From: CALREJ01 sp035547395
GTDB lineage: Bacteria > Patescibacteriota > Gracilibacteria > Peribacterales > Peribacteraceae
Assembly: GCA_035547395.1 (NCBI GenBank)
Contig: DASZVA010000017.1
Coordinates: 1 to 59,533 of the forward strand
Reading direction: 5' to 3'
DNA: 59,533 nt
The position numbers were made by a program, and so were the translations under genes. Below, piece after piece: positions 8,790 to 16,790 of the stretch. Within the stretch, counting starts at the first letter, position 1. Each line of letters starts with the position of its first letter. The notes under the pieces are model-generated. The model was not told where the DNA came from. It saw only the letters and a list, made by a program, of their open reading frames with translations, and did not search any database.

Positions 8790-11329
8790 TCTCCTCCCGT
8801 CTTCAACGCCGGATCACCACATGCGCTCTCGCACTCTGGATAAGCGCGTATCCCGCAATGGCAGCCGCACAATCTCTGCAGCAGGGACAAGTGACGAGTG
8901 CGATCACCGCATCCACGACCGAGACAGTAAACCTGATGGTCGGCGACATTTTTGAGGTGCTCCCGACCAGCGATATTCAGAATCCCACGTATTCGTGGAT
9001 CCTGACGCAGGACAGAACGTTCATCCAGGCGGGTCGAGCACCGACATTCCGCGTGCGGCTCGTGCAACCCGGAACGTATACGCTCATTGCCGAGATCGAT
9101 GCGCAGGATTTGTCACAGCGCATCACGCGCACGTTTACGATCAATGCCCAGCCGCGGCCGCTCGGAAAAATCGGCGCCGATCAGCAGGGCGGCACCGGCG
9201 CAACGATCATGCCTGCCGGCAGCGGCACGGAACTCGTCGCGACGGATCCTCAAATGACCCCGCGCGGCAATGTCATCCTCGGCAGCAATCAACAGCTCGT
9301 CAAACTCGTACCGATCAATCCTGATCTCAAGCCGCTGTCACTCGACGTGAATACGGCCGTTGATTCAAACGGCGACGGAAACCCGAGCAACGACGTCGAT
9401 AATCAGGACACGTTCTTCCAGAGTTACGCGTCTCCCTTGTATGTCTGGTTTGCATCCCCGCTCACCACGCGAACGATGGCGGTCACGACGATTGAAAACG
9501 GAAACGCGGTAACGCAGAACATTGAAGTGGACAATCTCGATTACGCACAGCAGAACGGTCTGATCACGAGCCCCGTTTCCATAGTCACGACAAAAACCAA
9601 TGACAATACATTCAATTTCACGCCGCAGTTCACGGCGTCGCAAATGCCGCAGACGACGCTTCTGTATCACTGGAGTTTCGGCGACGGCCAGGAGAGTCTG
9701 CTCATGAACCCGTCGCACACCTACGGCAGCAACGGAGCGTATGACGTGCATCTGCTGGTGAGTGATCTTGTAAACGGCAGCCAGGTCGCCGTGGCCGACA
9801 CGCAGGTCGTCGTGCAGTTGTCGCAAACGGGCACCGGCGGGGTCGCTCAGACATCGAGCGCAGCATCGTCTGCACCGGCTCAGACGACGGGAGGCGGCGG
9901 GCTGTTTGGCTCCTTGGGATCGCTTCTCTGGCTCGTGTTCATCTTCGTGATCTTCGTCGTGCTGGGACTCATCGTCACGTTCATCGTGTCCAAGCTGCGC
10001 CGCGGACGTCCGCTCGATGAAACATTTGCGGAACTCGAGAAGAATATCGTCGGCAAGGAATCGGACGAGAAAAAGACGCCCGAGCCTCTGACCATCACAC
10101 CGGCGCCAAGCAAGCCGATCCCGACGCAGGCGGACGTCGTCAAGCGTGAAGAGGAACGCACGCCCCCGAACCCCGCAGCGCAGACACCGCGTGTCGATGA
10201 AGCAGCAGCGCCGAGCTGGCTCAGAAAAGGACTGGGCGAAAAGACGTCTATAGAAACAAAAGAACCGACGCCTGCGACCGCTGCACAACCGGCACAGTTG
10301 CAGACCGCTCCGAAGCGGAGCACGCCGCCGATGCCCGTGACGCCGAAACAGGAACCTCCCGCTCCGCAGCCTCCCGCGCAATCAAAGCCCGCGCCGCAAC
10401 TAACCCCTAAGCCGACACCTGCGGTGCAACCGCAGCAGGCACCGACTCCCCGCCCGGCACAGGCAAACACTCCGCAGCCGAGTGTCGCACAGCAAGCTCC
10501 GCTGCCGTCCTGGCTCCAGCCGCAAAACGCTCCTGCCGCGCAACCCGCGTCTCCGGCAAAGCCGCAGACTCCTCCCGCTCCGTCGCAACCTGCACCAACC
10601 CCCAAACCGGTCACGCCGGCTCCCAAGCCCGCACCGACGCCGTCGCCTGCGCCGCAACCGCCCGTGCAGCCGCCTGCTCCGACTCCGCAGCCGCAGACAG
10701 CGAAATCCAGCGCACCACCGATGCCCGTCATGACGAAAGCGCAGGAAACGCCCCCGCCCCAACCGAAACCGTCGCCTGCTCCGCAGACAACCCCGGCGTC
10801 TCAGCCTCAGAGCCCGGCACCGACTGTCACACAGCCGACATCGCCGGAAAAGCCCGCGACCCCCGCATCAAAGCCGGTGACACCGCCCCAGCCGGTCGTC
10901 ACGACAAAGCAGGAACCGGCCGCTTCTGAGCAGAAGGTACCTACGTCCGTGCCGCCGGTCGCCAAGTCGGACACACCCGCACGGCAACCGGATACAAAAC
11001 AGACGGAACCGACACCGATCGAAACACCGGCATCCCCAACACCCGCGGCACAGTCCACGCCCGTACCGACACCCTCACCCACGCCGGTGGCACCTGCGGC
11101 GCTGAGCTTATCGAAAGCAGAGAACCCCCAAGCCAAGACGGAATCTGCTCCGGCTTCAAAACAGGAAAACGTCGCCCCGCAGCAGGTGATTCCGCCTCCG
11201 CCGCAGCCTGTCAAACCCGCCGAGCACGTTCAAACCGATAATCCGATTGCGATTATCCGCGCAGACAGCATTGAGGAGCAGAAAAAGGAGGATGATCGCA
11301 AAGAAGAGCCCCCGCAAACCACGGCTTAA
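8786..11329 (+). CDS. Membrane protein with PKD domain and ~400-residue Pro/Gln-rich tail
   Basis: 847 residues: signal peptide (1-29), an Ig-like beta region (about 50-115), a PKD domain (about 285-345; YHWSFGDGQESLLMNPSHTY is the diagnostic WxFGDG..HTY), a Ser/Ala linker, one membrane helix (about 372-400) followed by KLRRGR, and a tail of over 400 residues dominated by Pro, Ala, Gln and Thr. The positive cluster after the helix places the tail in the cytoplasm. Twice the tail carries an (A/P)SWL motif (APSWLRKGLG, LPSWLQPQN) and repeatedly a (S/T)xPPMPV motif. It is coupled to the pilin-like gene by a 4-bp overlap, so it may anchor or scaffold that system. No catalytic domain is seen. Confidence 0.75.
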   Translation: MISSRLQRRITTCALALWISAYPAMAAAQSLQQGQVTSAITASTTETVNLMVGDIFEVLPTSDIQNPTYSWILTQDRTFIQAGRAPTFRVRLVQPGTYTLIAEIDAQDLSQRITRTFTINAQPRPLGKIGADQQGGTGATIMPAGSGTELVATDPQMTPRGNVILGSNQQLVKLVPINPDLKPLSLDVNTAVDSNGDGNPSNDVDNQDTFFQSYASPLYVWFASPLTTRTMAVTTIENGNAVTQNIEVDNLDYAQQNGLITSPVSIVTTKTNDNTFNFTPQFTASQMPQTTLLYHWSFGDGQESLLMNPSHTYGSNGAYDVHLLVSDLVNGSQVAVADTQVVVQLSQTGTGGVAQTSSAASSAPAQTTGGGGLFGSLGSLLWLVFIFVIFVVLGLIVTFIVSKLRRGRPLDETFAELEKNIVGKESDEKKTPEPLTITPAPSKPIPTQADVVKREEERTPPNPAAQTPRVDEAAAPSWLRKGLGEKTSIETKEPTPATAAQPAQLQTAPKRSTPPMPVTPKQEPPAPQPPAQSKPAPQLTPKPTPAVQPQQAPTPRPAQANTPQPSVAQQAPLPSWLQPQNAPAAQPASPAKPQTPPAPSQPAPTPKPVTPAPKPAPTPSPAPQPPVQPPAPTPQPQTAKSSAPPMPVMTKAQETPPPQPKPSPAPQTTPASQPQSPAPTVTQPTSPEKPATPASKPVTPPQPVVTTKQEPAASEQKVPTSVPPVAKSDTPARQPDTKQTEPTPIETPASPTPAAQSTPVPTPSPTPVAPAALSLSKAENPQAKTESAPASKQENVAPQQVIPPPPQPVKPAEHVQTDNPIAIIRADSIEEQKKEDDRKEEPPQTTA

Positions 11330-11394
11330 ATCGGTTGTGAGCTGCGCGCAAACTGCTAGTATTCCCCGCACACGGTTCTTTTTATCGTTGTCTC

Positions 11395-11481
11395 ATGGCG
11401 ATCCCCTCGACTACGCCTGTCTGCCGACAGGCAGGCTCGGGGCAGGCTCCGCTCAGCAGGACAAGAAACATCATCGATATT
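11395..11481. repeat. Palindromic element flanked by direct repeats of the tRNA-His 5' end
   Basis: ATGGCGATC at 11395-11403 is repeated at 11482-11490 (start of the tRNA fragment) and 11589-11597 (start of the intact tRNA). Between the first two copies lies a nested palindromic element: CTCGA..CTCCGCTC arms (11406-11454) interrupted by about 36 bp with the palindrome CCTGTCTGCCGACAGG. Direct repeats on both sides look like target duplication. Confidence 0.55.
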
Positions 11482-11483
11482 AT

Positions 11484-11503
11484 GGCGATCGTAGCTCAGT
11501 TGG
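11484..11503 (+). pseudogene. 5' fragment of tRNA-His
   Basis: Twenty bases identical to the acceptor and D-arm start of the intact tRNA-His at 11591; counting the four bases before it, the identity is 24 bp. It breaks off inside the D loop, directly before a GC-rich hairpin with CTTGCGC/GCGCAAG arms (11504-11535). Confidence 0.75.
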
Positions 11504-11590
11504 GCCGCCGAGCGCTTGCGCGAGGCGCAAGAGAAAACTATATGCTCGAACTAACCGCTACGTATCATCCTTTCACATCATCATCCTTAT

Positions 11591-11668
11591 GGCGATCGTA
11601 GCTCAGTTGGTTAGAGCATCAGGTTGTGGTCCTGAGGGTCGTGGGTTCGAATCCCATCGATCGCCCCA
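11591..11668 (+). tRNA. tRNA-His (anticodon GTG)
   Basis: A complete cloverleaf can be drawn by eye: extra G at position -1 paired with C73, acceptor stem GCGATCG/CGATCGC, D stem GCTC/GAGC, anticodon stem CAGG/CCTG with loop TTGTGGT (GTG), T arm GTGGG-TTCGAAT-CCCAT, and an encoded CCA. G-1 opposite C73 is the identity element of bacterial tRNA-His. hisS follows about 3.3 kb downstream. Confidence 0.95.
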
Positions 11669-11686
11669 TCACATTTATTCCCTAAA

Positions 11687-11878
11687 GCGATCGCAGCTCA
11701 GCTGGCTTTGTTTCGCTTGCGAAACAAGAAGAAAATGACACCTGCGCGCAGCGCATCAGGTTGTGGTCCTGAGGGTCGTGGGTTCTCCGTATCAAGTAAA
11801 CAATGTCATCCTGCCTGTCCGTCCGAAGCTCCGAAGGAGCGAAGGCGGAAGCTGACGAAGGGCCCATCGATCGCCCCA
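11687..11878 (+). pseudogene. Second tRNA-His copy split by insertions in the D loop and T loop
   Basis: Acceptor stem GCGATCG (11687-11693) and CGATCGC plus C and CCA (to 11878) are kept, as is a 33-nt exact match to the intact tRNA covering the anticodon arm and T-stem 5' strand (11753-11785). About 46 bp is inserted in the D loop (11706-11751, containing the palindrome TTGTTTCGCTTGCGAAACAA). About 77 bp is inserted in the T loop (11786-11862, containing a GAAGCTCCGAAGGAGCGAAGG element that recurs near 41900). T8 is changed to C. All stems could still form, but a functional tRNA is unlikely. Confidence 0.75.
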
Positions 11879-11912
11879 TCATATTTCATCACCGATTCCG
11901 CGGAAGCAACAA

Positions 11913-12506
11913 TCATTTTTCGCAAAATTCATCCATCGACGCGCACGTCACGTACTCCGCGTGCACGGTGCGATCCTCACAGGGGAAATAATTCCGCCAA
12001 ACGGAATCCCACGGAAGAATACGTATTCTGCGGTACGCATCTTTTTCAAACACAATCGGTTCCTGATGCCAATCGTTGTCGTTGATGATGAGTCCGGCAT
12101 GTATGACGCCACGCACCCATTTGCCATTAATCGTCTGATAGCTTCCGCAAATTTGAAACACGAAGGGCGCCGTATAGTCGCGTCTTGCTTCGTTGACGTA
12201 CATCTTCTTTCCCTTTTCCCGCATCGATGTCTCCTCTTCAATCACGTCCGTCTTACCCGTGACGAAGTTGAGGGCGCCGAAACAATTGAAATCTGATTCG
12301 TTCAGGCGGCGGTTGCGTTGTTCATGGAAAAGAAACAACAATCTCGCTGCGATGGAACCGCGCAAGCGAGCGATAGGTTGATTGTCATTGGTATCGATGA
12401 TATCGAGATGCGCCGAATAATGCGCACATTCTTCGAGATCGGCAGGTATATCCGCATCCGTCCGCAGGGAAAAACGCCCATCCGGTACAAGAAAATGCTT
12501 ATTCAT
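11913..12506 (-). CDS. Hypothetical protein, weak resemblance to NlpC/P60-like folds
   Basis: A 197-residue soluble protein I do not recognise with certainty. A Cys early in a helix-like segment (ESDFNCFGALNFVTGK, near 83), a later His at a strand start (WVRGVIHAGLIINDND, near 140) and an IVFEKDA strand loosely recall the Cys-His layout of NlpC/P60 hydrolases; this is inference. A GTG start at 12515 would add three residues. The ATG at 12506 is preferred because a TATAGT -10 box (12518-12523) lies 11 bp before it. It stands alone between the tRNA-His locus and the divergent TPR glycosyltransferase. Confidence 0.6.
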   Translation of the reverse strand: MNKHFLVPDGRFSLRTDADIPADLEECAHYSAHLDIIDTNDNQPIARLRGSIAARLLFLFHEQRNRRLNESDFNCFGALNFVTGKTDVIEEETSMREKGKKMYVNEARRDYTAPFVFQICGSYQTINGKWVRGVIHAGLIINDNDWHQEPIVFEKDAYRRIRILPWDSVWRNYFPCEDRTVHAEYVTCASMDEFCEK

Positions 12507-12642
12507 AGCGGCCACGGACTATAGCGATTGCAACAGTCGGCGTCGAGATGGGGTGAAACCGCGTTGTGCATTGCGCTAGGATAGGAGCATCTCTTTCAAC
12601 CTGCTTTCCCGACGGCTCCTCTTTCTGCTCGGCGTTATCGCA

Positions 12643-14307
12643 TTGATGCTGATTGCATTCGGTGCATGTCTGAAATTCGGGTTCGCACCCGTCGACGACT
12701 ATCATTTGATCGTCCAGAATCTCGCGATCCGTGACATGTCGTGGGACGGTTGGAAGCAGATGTTCACCATGTTCGATCCGGAGCTCTACATTCCGCTCAC
12801 ATTTCTCAGTTTCAAAATCGAAGCTCTGATTGCCGGCATGAATCCGCTGCTGTTTCATCTCGATAATTTGCTTCTGCATATCGCAAACGTATTGCTCGCC
12901 GCATGGATCATCACGCGGCTGAGCGGATCGAGACTTGCGGGCTGGTGCGCAGCACTTATCTTCGCCGCGCATCCGCTTGATGCGGAAACCGTGACATGGA
13001 TCTCGGCGCGCAAGGATCTGCTCGCAACGCTGTTCACGCTTCTCTCGATGGTATTCATCATGAAATCGATCGATCGGGAAGACAGGCGGTTCTGGATTCT
13101 CAGCGTCGTGTTTTTCGTGCTCGCGCTGCTTTCAAAAATTTCCGTCGTCCTGCTGCCGCTTTTCATCATTGCAATGCTGCTGCGTGAACGATTCACATTC
13201 AAAAGCGCATCCGTGATGCTCGCGCCGTACGTTGTTGCCTCCGTCGCTCTCGGCATTATCGCGGTGCCTGGCAAAGGCGGCGTGCTCACATCGACTCCCC
13301 CGCTCGACCGCATCGTACTGACCGGCTACGCACTCTCGCTAAGCATCGGACATTTTTTCATTCCGGCGCGCCTCGCGCTCTACTACGTGCTGCCCACAAT
13401 CAATGCGACGACAATCATCATCGCGCTGTTTCCCCTTCTGCTCATCGCCGCCGCGGTACTTCTCTGGAAAAAATTGCCGCTCTTTTCGATCGGTATTGCA
13501 TGGTTTTTCGTTTTCATTCTGCCGACGGTTCTCAATATTCAAACCGACGTGCAGTCCTCGGGGCTCACGTTCGCATCGGACCGTTATCTGTACCTGCCGA
13601 TGATCGGTCTTCTGATCGCGCTCATCGGCATCATCCGCATGATCCGGCATCTTTTGGATGACATCGTCGCACGATGGTCGACCATGATTGCGACGGCAAT
13701 CATGCTTCTGATTTTTATACAGCTTGCGCGCGCGCAAGTCGCAACATGGTCGGATGCTGAGACTCTTTTCAAACATGCCATTGCGGTGTCACCGACGTCC
13801 GTCGAAGCGCGCGTTACGCTGGCGGAGGCATTGAAACAGGAAAATAAATTGCAGGATGCATTTGCTGTGCTGAAAGACGGACTTGCTTTCAGCGACGACG
13901 AACGTCTGCATCTCGAAGCAGGCACTCTCTATGCGGCCGCGGGCGATGTCGGTAATGCGCTTCAGGAATTTACGAAAGCGCAGTCAATGGACCCGCAGTC
14001 ATCCGTCGCGTACGACGGCCTCGCGGCGCTGCAGGAGAATGCGGGAGACACGAGTCAGGCGAAACGTCTCTACGAAAAAGCGGTGCAGTTGCAGCCGCAG
14101 GACATCACTGCACATCTCGCGCTCGCGCAGCTGCTTTTGATATCAAATGACGCAAGCGGCGCGCAGCATCAATTGAATGACGTGCTCGCAATCGATCCGA
14201 GCAACATCGATGCATTGAACGGACTTTCGGACGTGTTTTCGCAAGAAGGGAACGCGCAGCAGGCCGCGATCTATCAACGGAAAGCGTCGCTTCTTTCCCT
14301 GCCTTGA
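12643..14307 (+). CDS. TMTC-like membrane glycosyltransferase with C-terminal TPR repeats
   Basis: About ten membrane spans (to residue ~365) and then TPR units (about 375-545: LGDV..ALQEFTKAQSMDPQSSVAYDGLAAL and similar). Family motifs are the acidic loop APVDDYHLIVQN near 20, HPLDAETVTWISARKDLLATLF near 108 and SGLTFASDRYLYLPMIG near 300. This pattern belongs to the TMTC/GT-C group, of which animal members O-mannosylate cadherins. The ATG at 12643 would cut into the first helix. In-frame sequence continues upstream through LLSRRLLFLLGVIA, with a TAGGAT -10 box (12577-12582) and an ATC codon at 12589 at leaderless spacing, so the true start is probably upstream and non-ATG. The next gene follows after 1 bp. 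Confidence 0.8.
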   Translation: MMLIAFGACLKFGFAPVDDYHLIVQNLAIRDMSWDGWKQMFTMFDPELYIPLTFLSFKIEALIAGMNPLLFHLDNLLLHIANVLLAAWIITRLSGSRLAGWCAALIFAAHPLDAETVTWISARKDLLATLFTLLSMVFIMKSIDREDRRFWILSVVFFVLALLSKISVVLLPLFIIAMLLRERFTFKSASVMLAPYVVASVALGIIAVPGKGGVLTSTPPLDRIVLTGYALSLSIGHFFIPARLALYYVLPTINATTIIIALFPLLLIAAAVLLWKKLPLFSIGIAWFFVFILPTVLNIQTDVQSSGLTFASDRYLYLPMIGLLIALIGIIRMIRHLLDDIVARWSTMIATAIMLLIFIQLARAQVATWSDAETLFKHAIAVSPTSVEARVTLAEALKQENKLQDAFAVLKDGLAFSDDERLHLEAGTLYAAAGDVGNALQEFTKAQSMDPQSSVAYDGLAALQENAGDTSQAKRLYEKAVQLQPQDITAHLALAQLLLISNDASGAQHQLNDVLAIDPSNIDALNGLSDVFSQEGNAQQAAIYQRKASLLSLP

Positions 14308-14308
14308 T

Positions 14309-14899
14309 GTGCGCACGTTTCTCACCGTTCTTGCGGGCACGTTCTACATCGTGGGCTACGTCCCGTACATCGGAGGAATCCTGCGCGGCATTTCGAAGCC
14401 GTCAAAGGCGTCTTGGCTGATCTGGGCGACACTCGATGTCATCACCGTCGTCGAGATGTCCGCAAAAGGAGTGCTCAACGGACAGATTATCGGCGTCGCA
14501 CTCGGTTCATGGATCGTGACGATTCTTGCATTCATGCACGGAAGCAACGAATGGAAAAAATTGGATATCTGGTGTCTCGCCGGCGCGATCGCCGGCATCG
14601 TGCTTTGGAAAGTGATCGGCGACGCGACGATCGGCATCATCATAAGCTCGATCATCATGTTCATCGGCTGTATTCCCACCTTTGCGTCGGCATGGAATCA
14701 TCCGGAGCATGAAAACAGAAGCGCCTGGACGCTCTATTTTGTTTCCTGCATTCTCCAGTTGTGCGCGATCGAGACATGGACGACGGCCACGGCCGCGCAG
14801 CCGGTCAGTTTTGCAATCAGTGAAGCGGTGATGATGATTTTGCTTTGGATCAAGCCGAAACGCGCAACAAAGACCGTTCACGCAAAAACAACGCCGTGA
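14309..14899 (+). CDS. Small multi-span membrane protein, PQ-loop-like
   Basis: 196 residues with about seven short membrane helices. A conserved-looking segment (YVPYIGGILRGISKPSKASWLIWATLDVIT, residues 15-45) with Pro near helix starts and a W-x-x-W pair resembles PQ-loop/SWEET-type or PnuC-like small transporters, but no family is certain. It begins with GTG one base after the TMTC-like gene, so the two are co-transcribed and probably translationally coupled. It might carry a substrate, or a lipid-linked sugar, for that enzyme; this is inference. Confidence 0.6.
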   Translation: MRTFLTVLAGTFYIVGYVPYIGGILRGISKPSKASWLIWATLDVITVVEMSAKGVLNGQIIGVALGSWIVTILAFMHGSNEWKKLDIWCLAGAIAGIVLWKVIGDATIGIIISSIIMFIGCIPTFASAWNHPEHENRSAWTLYFVSCILQLCAIETWTTATAAQPVSFAISEAVMMILLWIKPKRATKTVHAKTTP

Positions 14900-14974
14900 C
14901 TCTTGGCATGACAAGGAAACCATGCTACCGTGAGGGTGAATATTCCGCAGCCTGTAGGGCTCTTCTTCACTATT

Positions 14975-16318
14975 ATGTCACAACCGCAATTCCGCACACC
15001 AAAGGGTGTTCATGACGTGCTTCCGGAGGATGAACAGTACATGACCTATATCAAGAAAGCCGTCCGCCACCGCGCGCGTCAGGCGGGTTACAAGCGCATC
15101 GACCCGCCCATTTACGAAAACCGCGCGATTTTTGAACGCGGCATCGGCCAGCATACCGACATCGTTGAAAAAGAACTCTTTCTGGTGTCCTCCAAGCAGC
15201 AGAGCGACGATGCCGTCGAGTTCGCGCTTCGTCCGGAATTCACGGCAGGCATCTGCCGGTCGTACGTGGAACACGGCATGCAGCAACTGCCCCAGCCGGT
15301 CGCTCTCTATGCAATCGGACCGTGCTTCCGACATGATCGTCCGCAAAAGGGGCGCTACCGCCAGTTTCATCAGTTTGATTTCGAAGTGATCGGCCTCAAG
15401 GATCCGAGCCTCGACGCGCAGCTCATTCAGGTGCTGCAGAAAATTTTTGAGGACCTGCGTATCTCAGAGAGGTTGAAGCTGCAGATCAACAACGTCGGAA
15501 CATTGGAAAGCCGCCAGAAATTCGCGCAGGCTCTGCAGGATTTTTTCATCGGAAAAGAACGTCATCTGCCCGAGCTTGATCGCGAAAGACTCCAGAGGAA
15601 TCCTCTGCGTCTCCTCGATTCCAAGGAGGAGGATACGCGCGTACTTTTGAAAAACGCGCCGACGCTCAACCAATTCATTGACGACGAATCGAAGCACTAT
15701 CACGAGACGGTCCTCGATTATCTGTCCGCACTCGGCATCGAGTACGCGGAAAACACCGGACTCGTCCGCGGCCTTGATTACTACAACCAGACGGTCTTCG
15801 AATACTGGGATTCGTCATCGGGCGCGCAGAACGCGGTCGGCGGCGGCGGCAGATACGACGGCCTCATCGAACTTCTTGGCGGCAAAGAAACACCCGGACT
15901 TGGTGCCGCATGCGGCATGGAACGCATCATCTGGCATATGAAAGAAGCCGGTGTTCAGGCGCCGAACAAGGATCAGGTCGACGTGTTTGTGGCACAGCTC
16001 GGACCCGAGGCGAAGAAGGAATGCCTCGTGCTCATCACGGCGCTGCGCGAAGCGGGCGTACATACGCTCGGCGCGCTCGGAGAGGCGAGCCTGAAATCGC
16101 AGATGCGTCTGGCCGACAAGTTTAAGGCCAAATACACGCTGCTGCTCGGCAAGATGGAAGTGAAAAACGGCACCATCATCCTGCGCGACATGGCCGCCGG
16201 CAAACAGAAGGAGATCAAATACAAGGATGCTCTTCCGCAGATAACGAAACTCCTCGGCGAAAAAAATCTGGATACGTATACGCTGAAGGATCAGATGGGG
16301 GAGGCGGATGAGGATTAG
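14975..16318 (+). CDS. hisS: Histidyl-tRNA synthetase
   Basis: 447 residues from MSQPQFRTPKGVHDVLPEDE. Class II motif 2 is GPCFRHDRPQKGRYRQFHQ (about 115-137), the histidine-binding motif is LVRGLDYYNQTVFE (about 264), and motif 3 is GGGGRYDGLIELLGG...GMER (about 288). A C-terminal anticodon-binding domain starts near 330. An upstream GTG at 14930 would add 15 unrelated residues. The stop codon TAG lies within the first unit of the repeat array at 16312. It attaches histidine to the tRNA encoded at 11591. Confidence 0.97.
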   Translation: MSQPQFRTPKGVHDVLPEDEQYMTYIKKAVRHRARQAGYKRIDPPIYENRAIFERGIGQHTDIVEKELFLVSSKQQSDDAVEFALRPEFTAGICRSYVEHGMQQLPQPVALYAIGPCFRHDRPQKGRYRQFHQFDFEVIGLKDPSLDAQLIQVLQKIFEDLRISERLKLQINNVGTLESRQKFAQALQDFFIGKERHLPELDRERLQRNPLRLLDSKEEDTRVLLKNAPTLNQFIDDESKHYHETVLDYLSALGIEYAENTGLVRGLDYYNQTVFEYWDSSSGAQNAVGGGGRYDGLIELLGGKETPGLGAACGMERIIWHMKEAGVQAPNKDQVDVFVAQLGPEAKKECLVLITALREAGVHTLGALGEASLKSQMRLADKFKAKYTLLLGKMEVKNGTIILRDMAAGKQKEIKYKDALPQITKLLGEKNLDTYTLKDQMGEADED

Positions 16319-16346
16319 GAAATAGGGCTAGGGCAAGGGCTAGGAT
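16312..16346. repeat. Repeat arm 'b1' flanking IVP gene 1 (GGGCTA type)
   Basis: Units of 6-7 nt (GGGCTA, GGGCAA, GGGCTA) start at the hisS stop codon and end at the IVP stop codon. They are the inverted partner of the arm at 16758-16790. Confidence 0.75.
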
Positions 16347-16694
16347 TTATTGATAACGATGAATCAAGCTCGTGAGCATTTTTCCAACTTCTTGAACATA
16401 CCGTGCTGCCTGCGATATTTCGCTTTCTGTCGGAAACTTCAATCGAACAGAAACTAAAAGCAATGCTTCAACCTCCGAACATTCTCCGCGAGCAATTGCA
16501 TATTTATGACATTTATCTGCAGAAGATGACCGACTATATCCCTCTGCAAAATTTGCAACAATACTGGCAGAGGCACGACGTAATTGAGACGTCATGGCAT
16601 ATAATTCCTCTTTCGGAAATTTTTTTGTTAATCGATAGACCTCTTCAACAAGATCAAGTCCTCTATGCCAAACATTCATATCGATAAAACGCAT
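16347..16694 (-). CDS. Four-helix-bundle protein of the 23S rRNA intervening-sequence (IVP) family, copy 1
   Basis: 115 residues. The family pattern is clear: VWHRGLDLVEEVYRLTKKFPKEELYAMTSQLRRASASIVANFAEGYSR, then an ARGECSEVEALL segment, giving four amphipathic helices. IVP proteins are known from ORFs within 23S rRNA intervening sequences; the same fold is used by the Avd accessory protein of diversity-generating retroelements. Their biochemical role is not established. Here the gene sits between two inverted repeat arms and fills the gap between the converging stop codons of hisS and gyrB. The start may be Met1 or Met6. Copy 2 is at 43118. Confidence 0.85.
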   Translation of the reverse strand: MRFIDMNVWHRGLDLVEEVYRLTKKFPKEELYAMTSQLRRASASIVANFAEGYSRSSSADKCHKYAIARGECSEVEALLLVSVRLKFPTESEISQAARYVQEVGKMLTSLIHRYQ

Positions 16695-16757
16695 AAACGC
16701 AGCTTACCAAAATGAATCCTAAGGAGATTTATAAGGGCACGATCGTACACTTACGTA

Positions 16758-16790
16758 CTTCCTAGCCCTAGCCCTATTCCCTAGCCCTAT
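16758..16790. repeat. Repeat arm 'b2' flanking IVP gene 1 (TAGCCC type)
   Basis: Units CCTAGCCCTA, TTCCCTA and GCCCTAT repeat and end exactly at the first base of the gyrB stop triplet. Inverted complement of arm b1. Confidence 0.75.

Noticed and set aside
9365..10731. Long minus-strand ORFs over the Pro-rich tail
   Set aside because: Repetitive Gly/Cys/Arg products caused by the Pro/Gln/Ala codons of the sense gene.
11687..11878. Split tRNA-His copy taken as a tRNA with introns
   Set aside because: Bacterial tRNA introns are group I or II and sit in the anticodon region; these insertions are short REP-like hairpins in the D and T loops.
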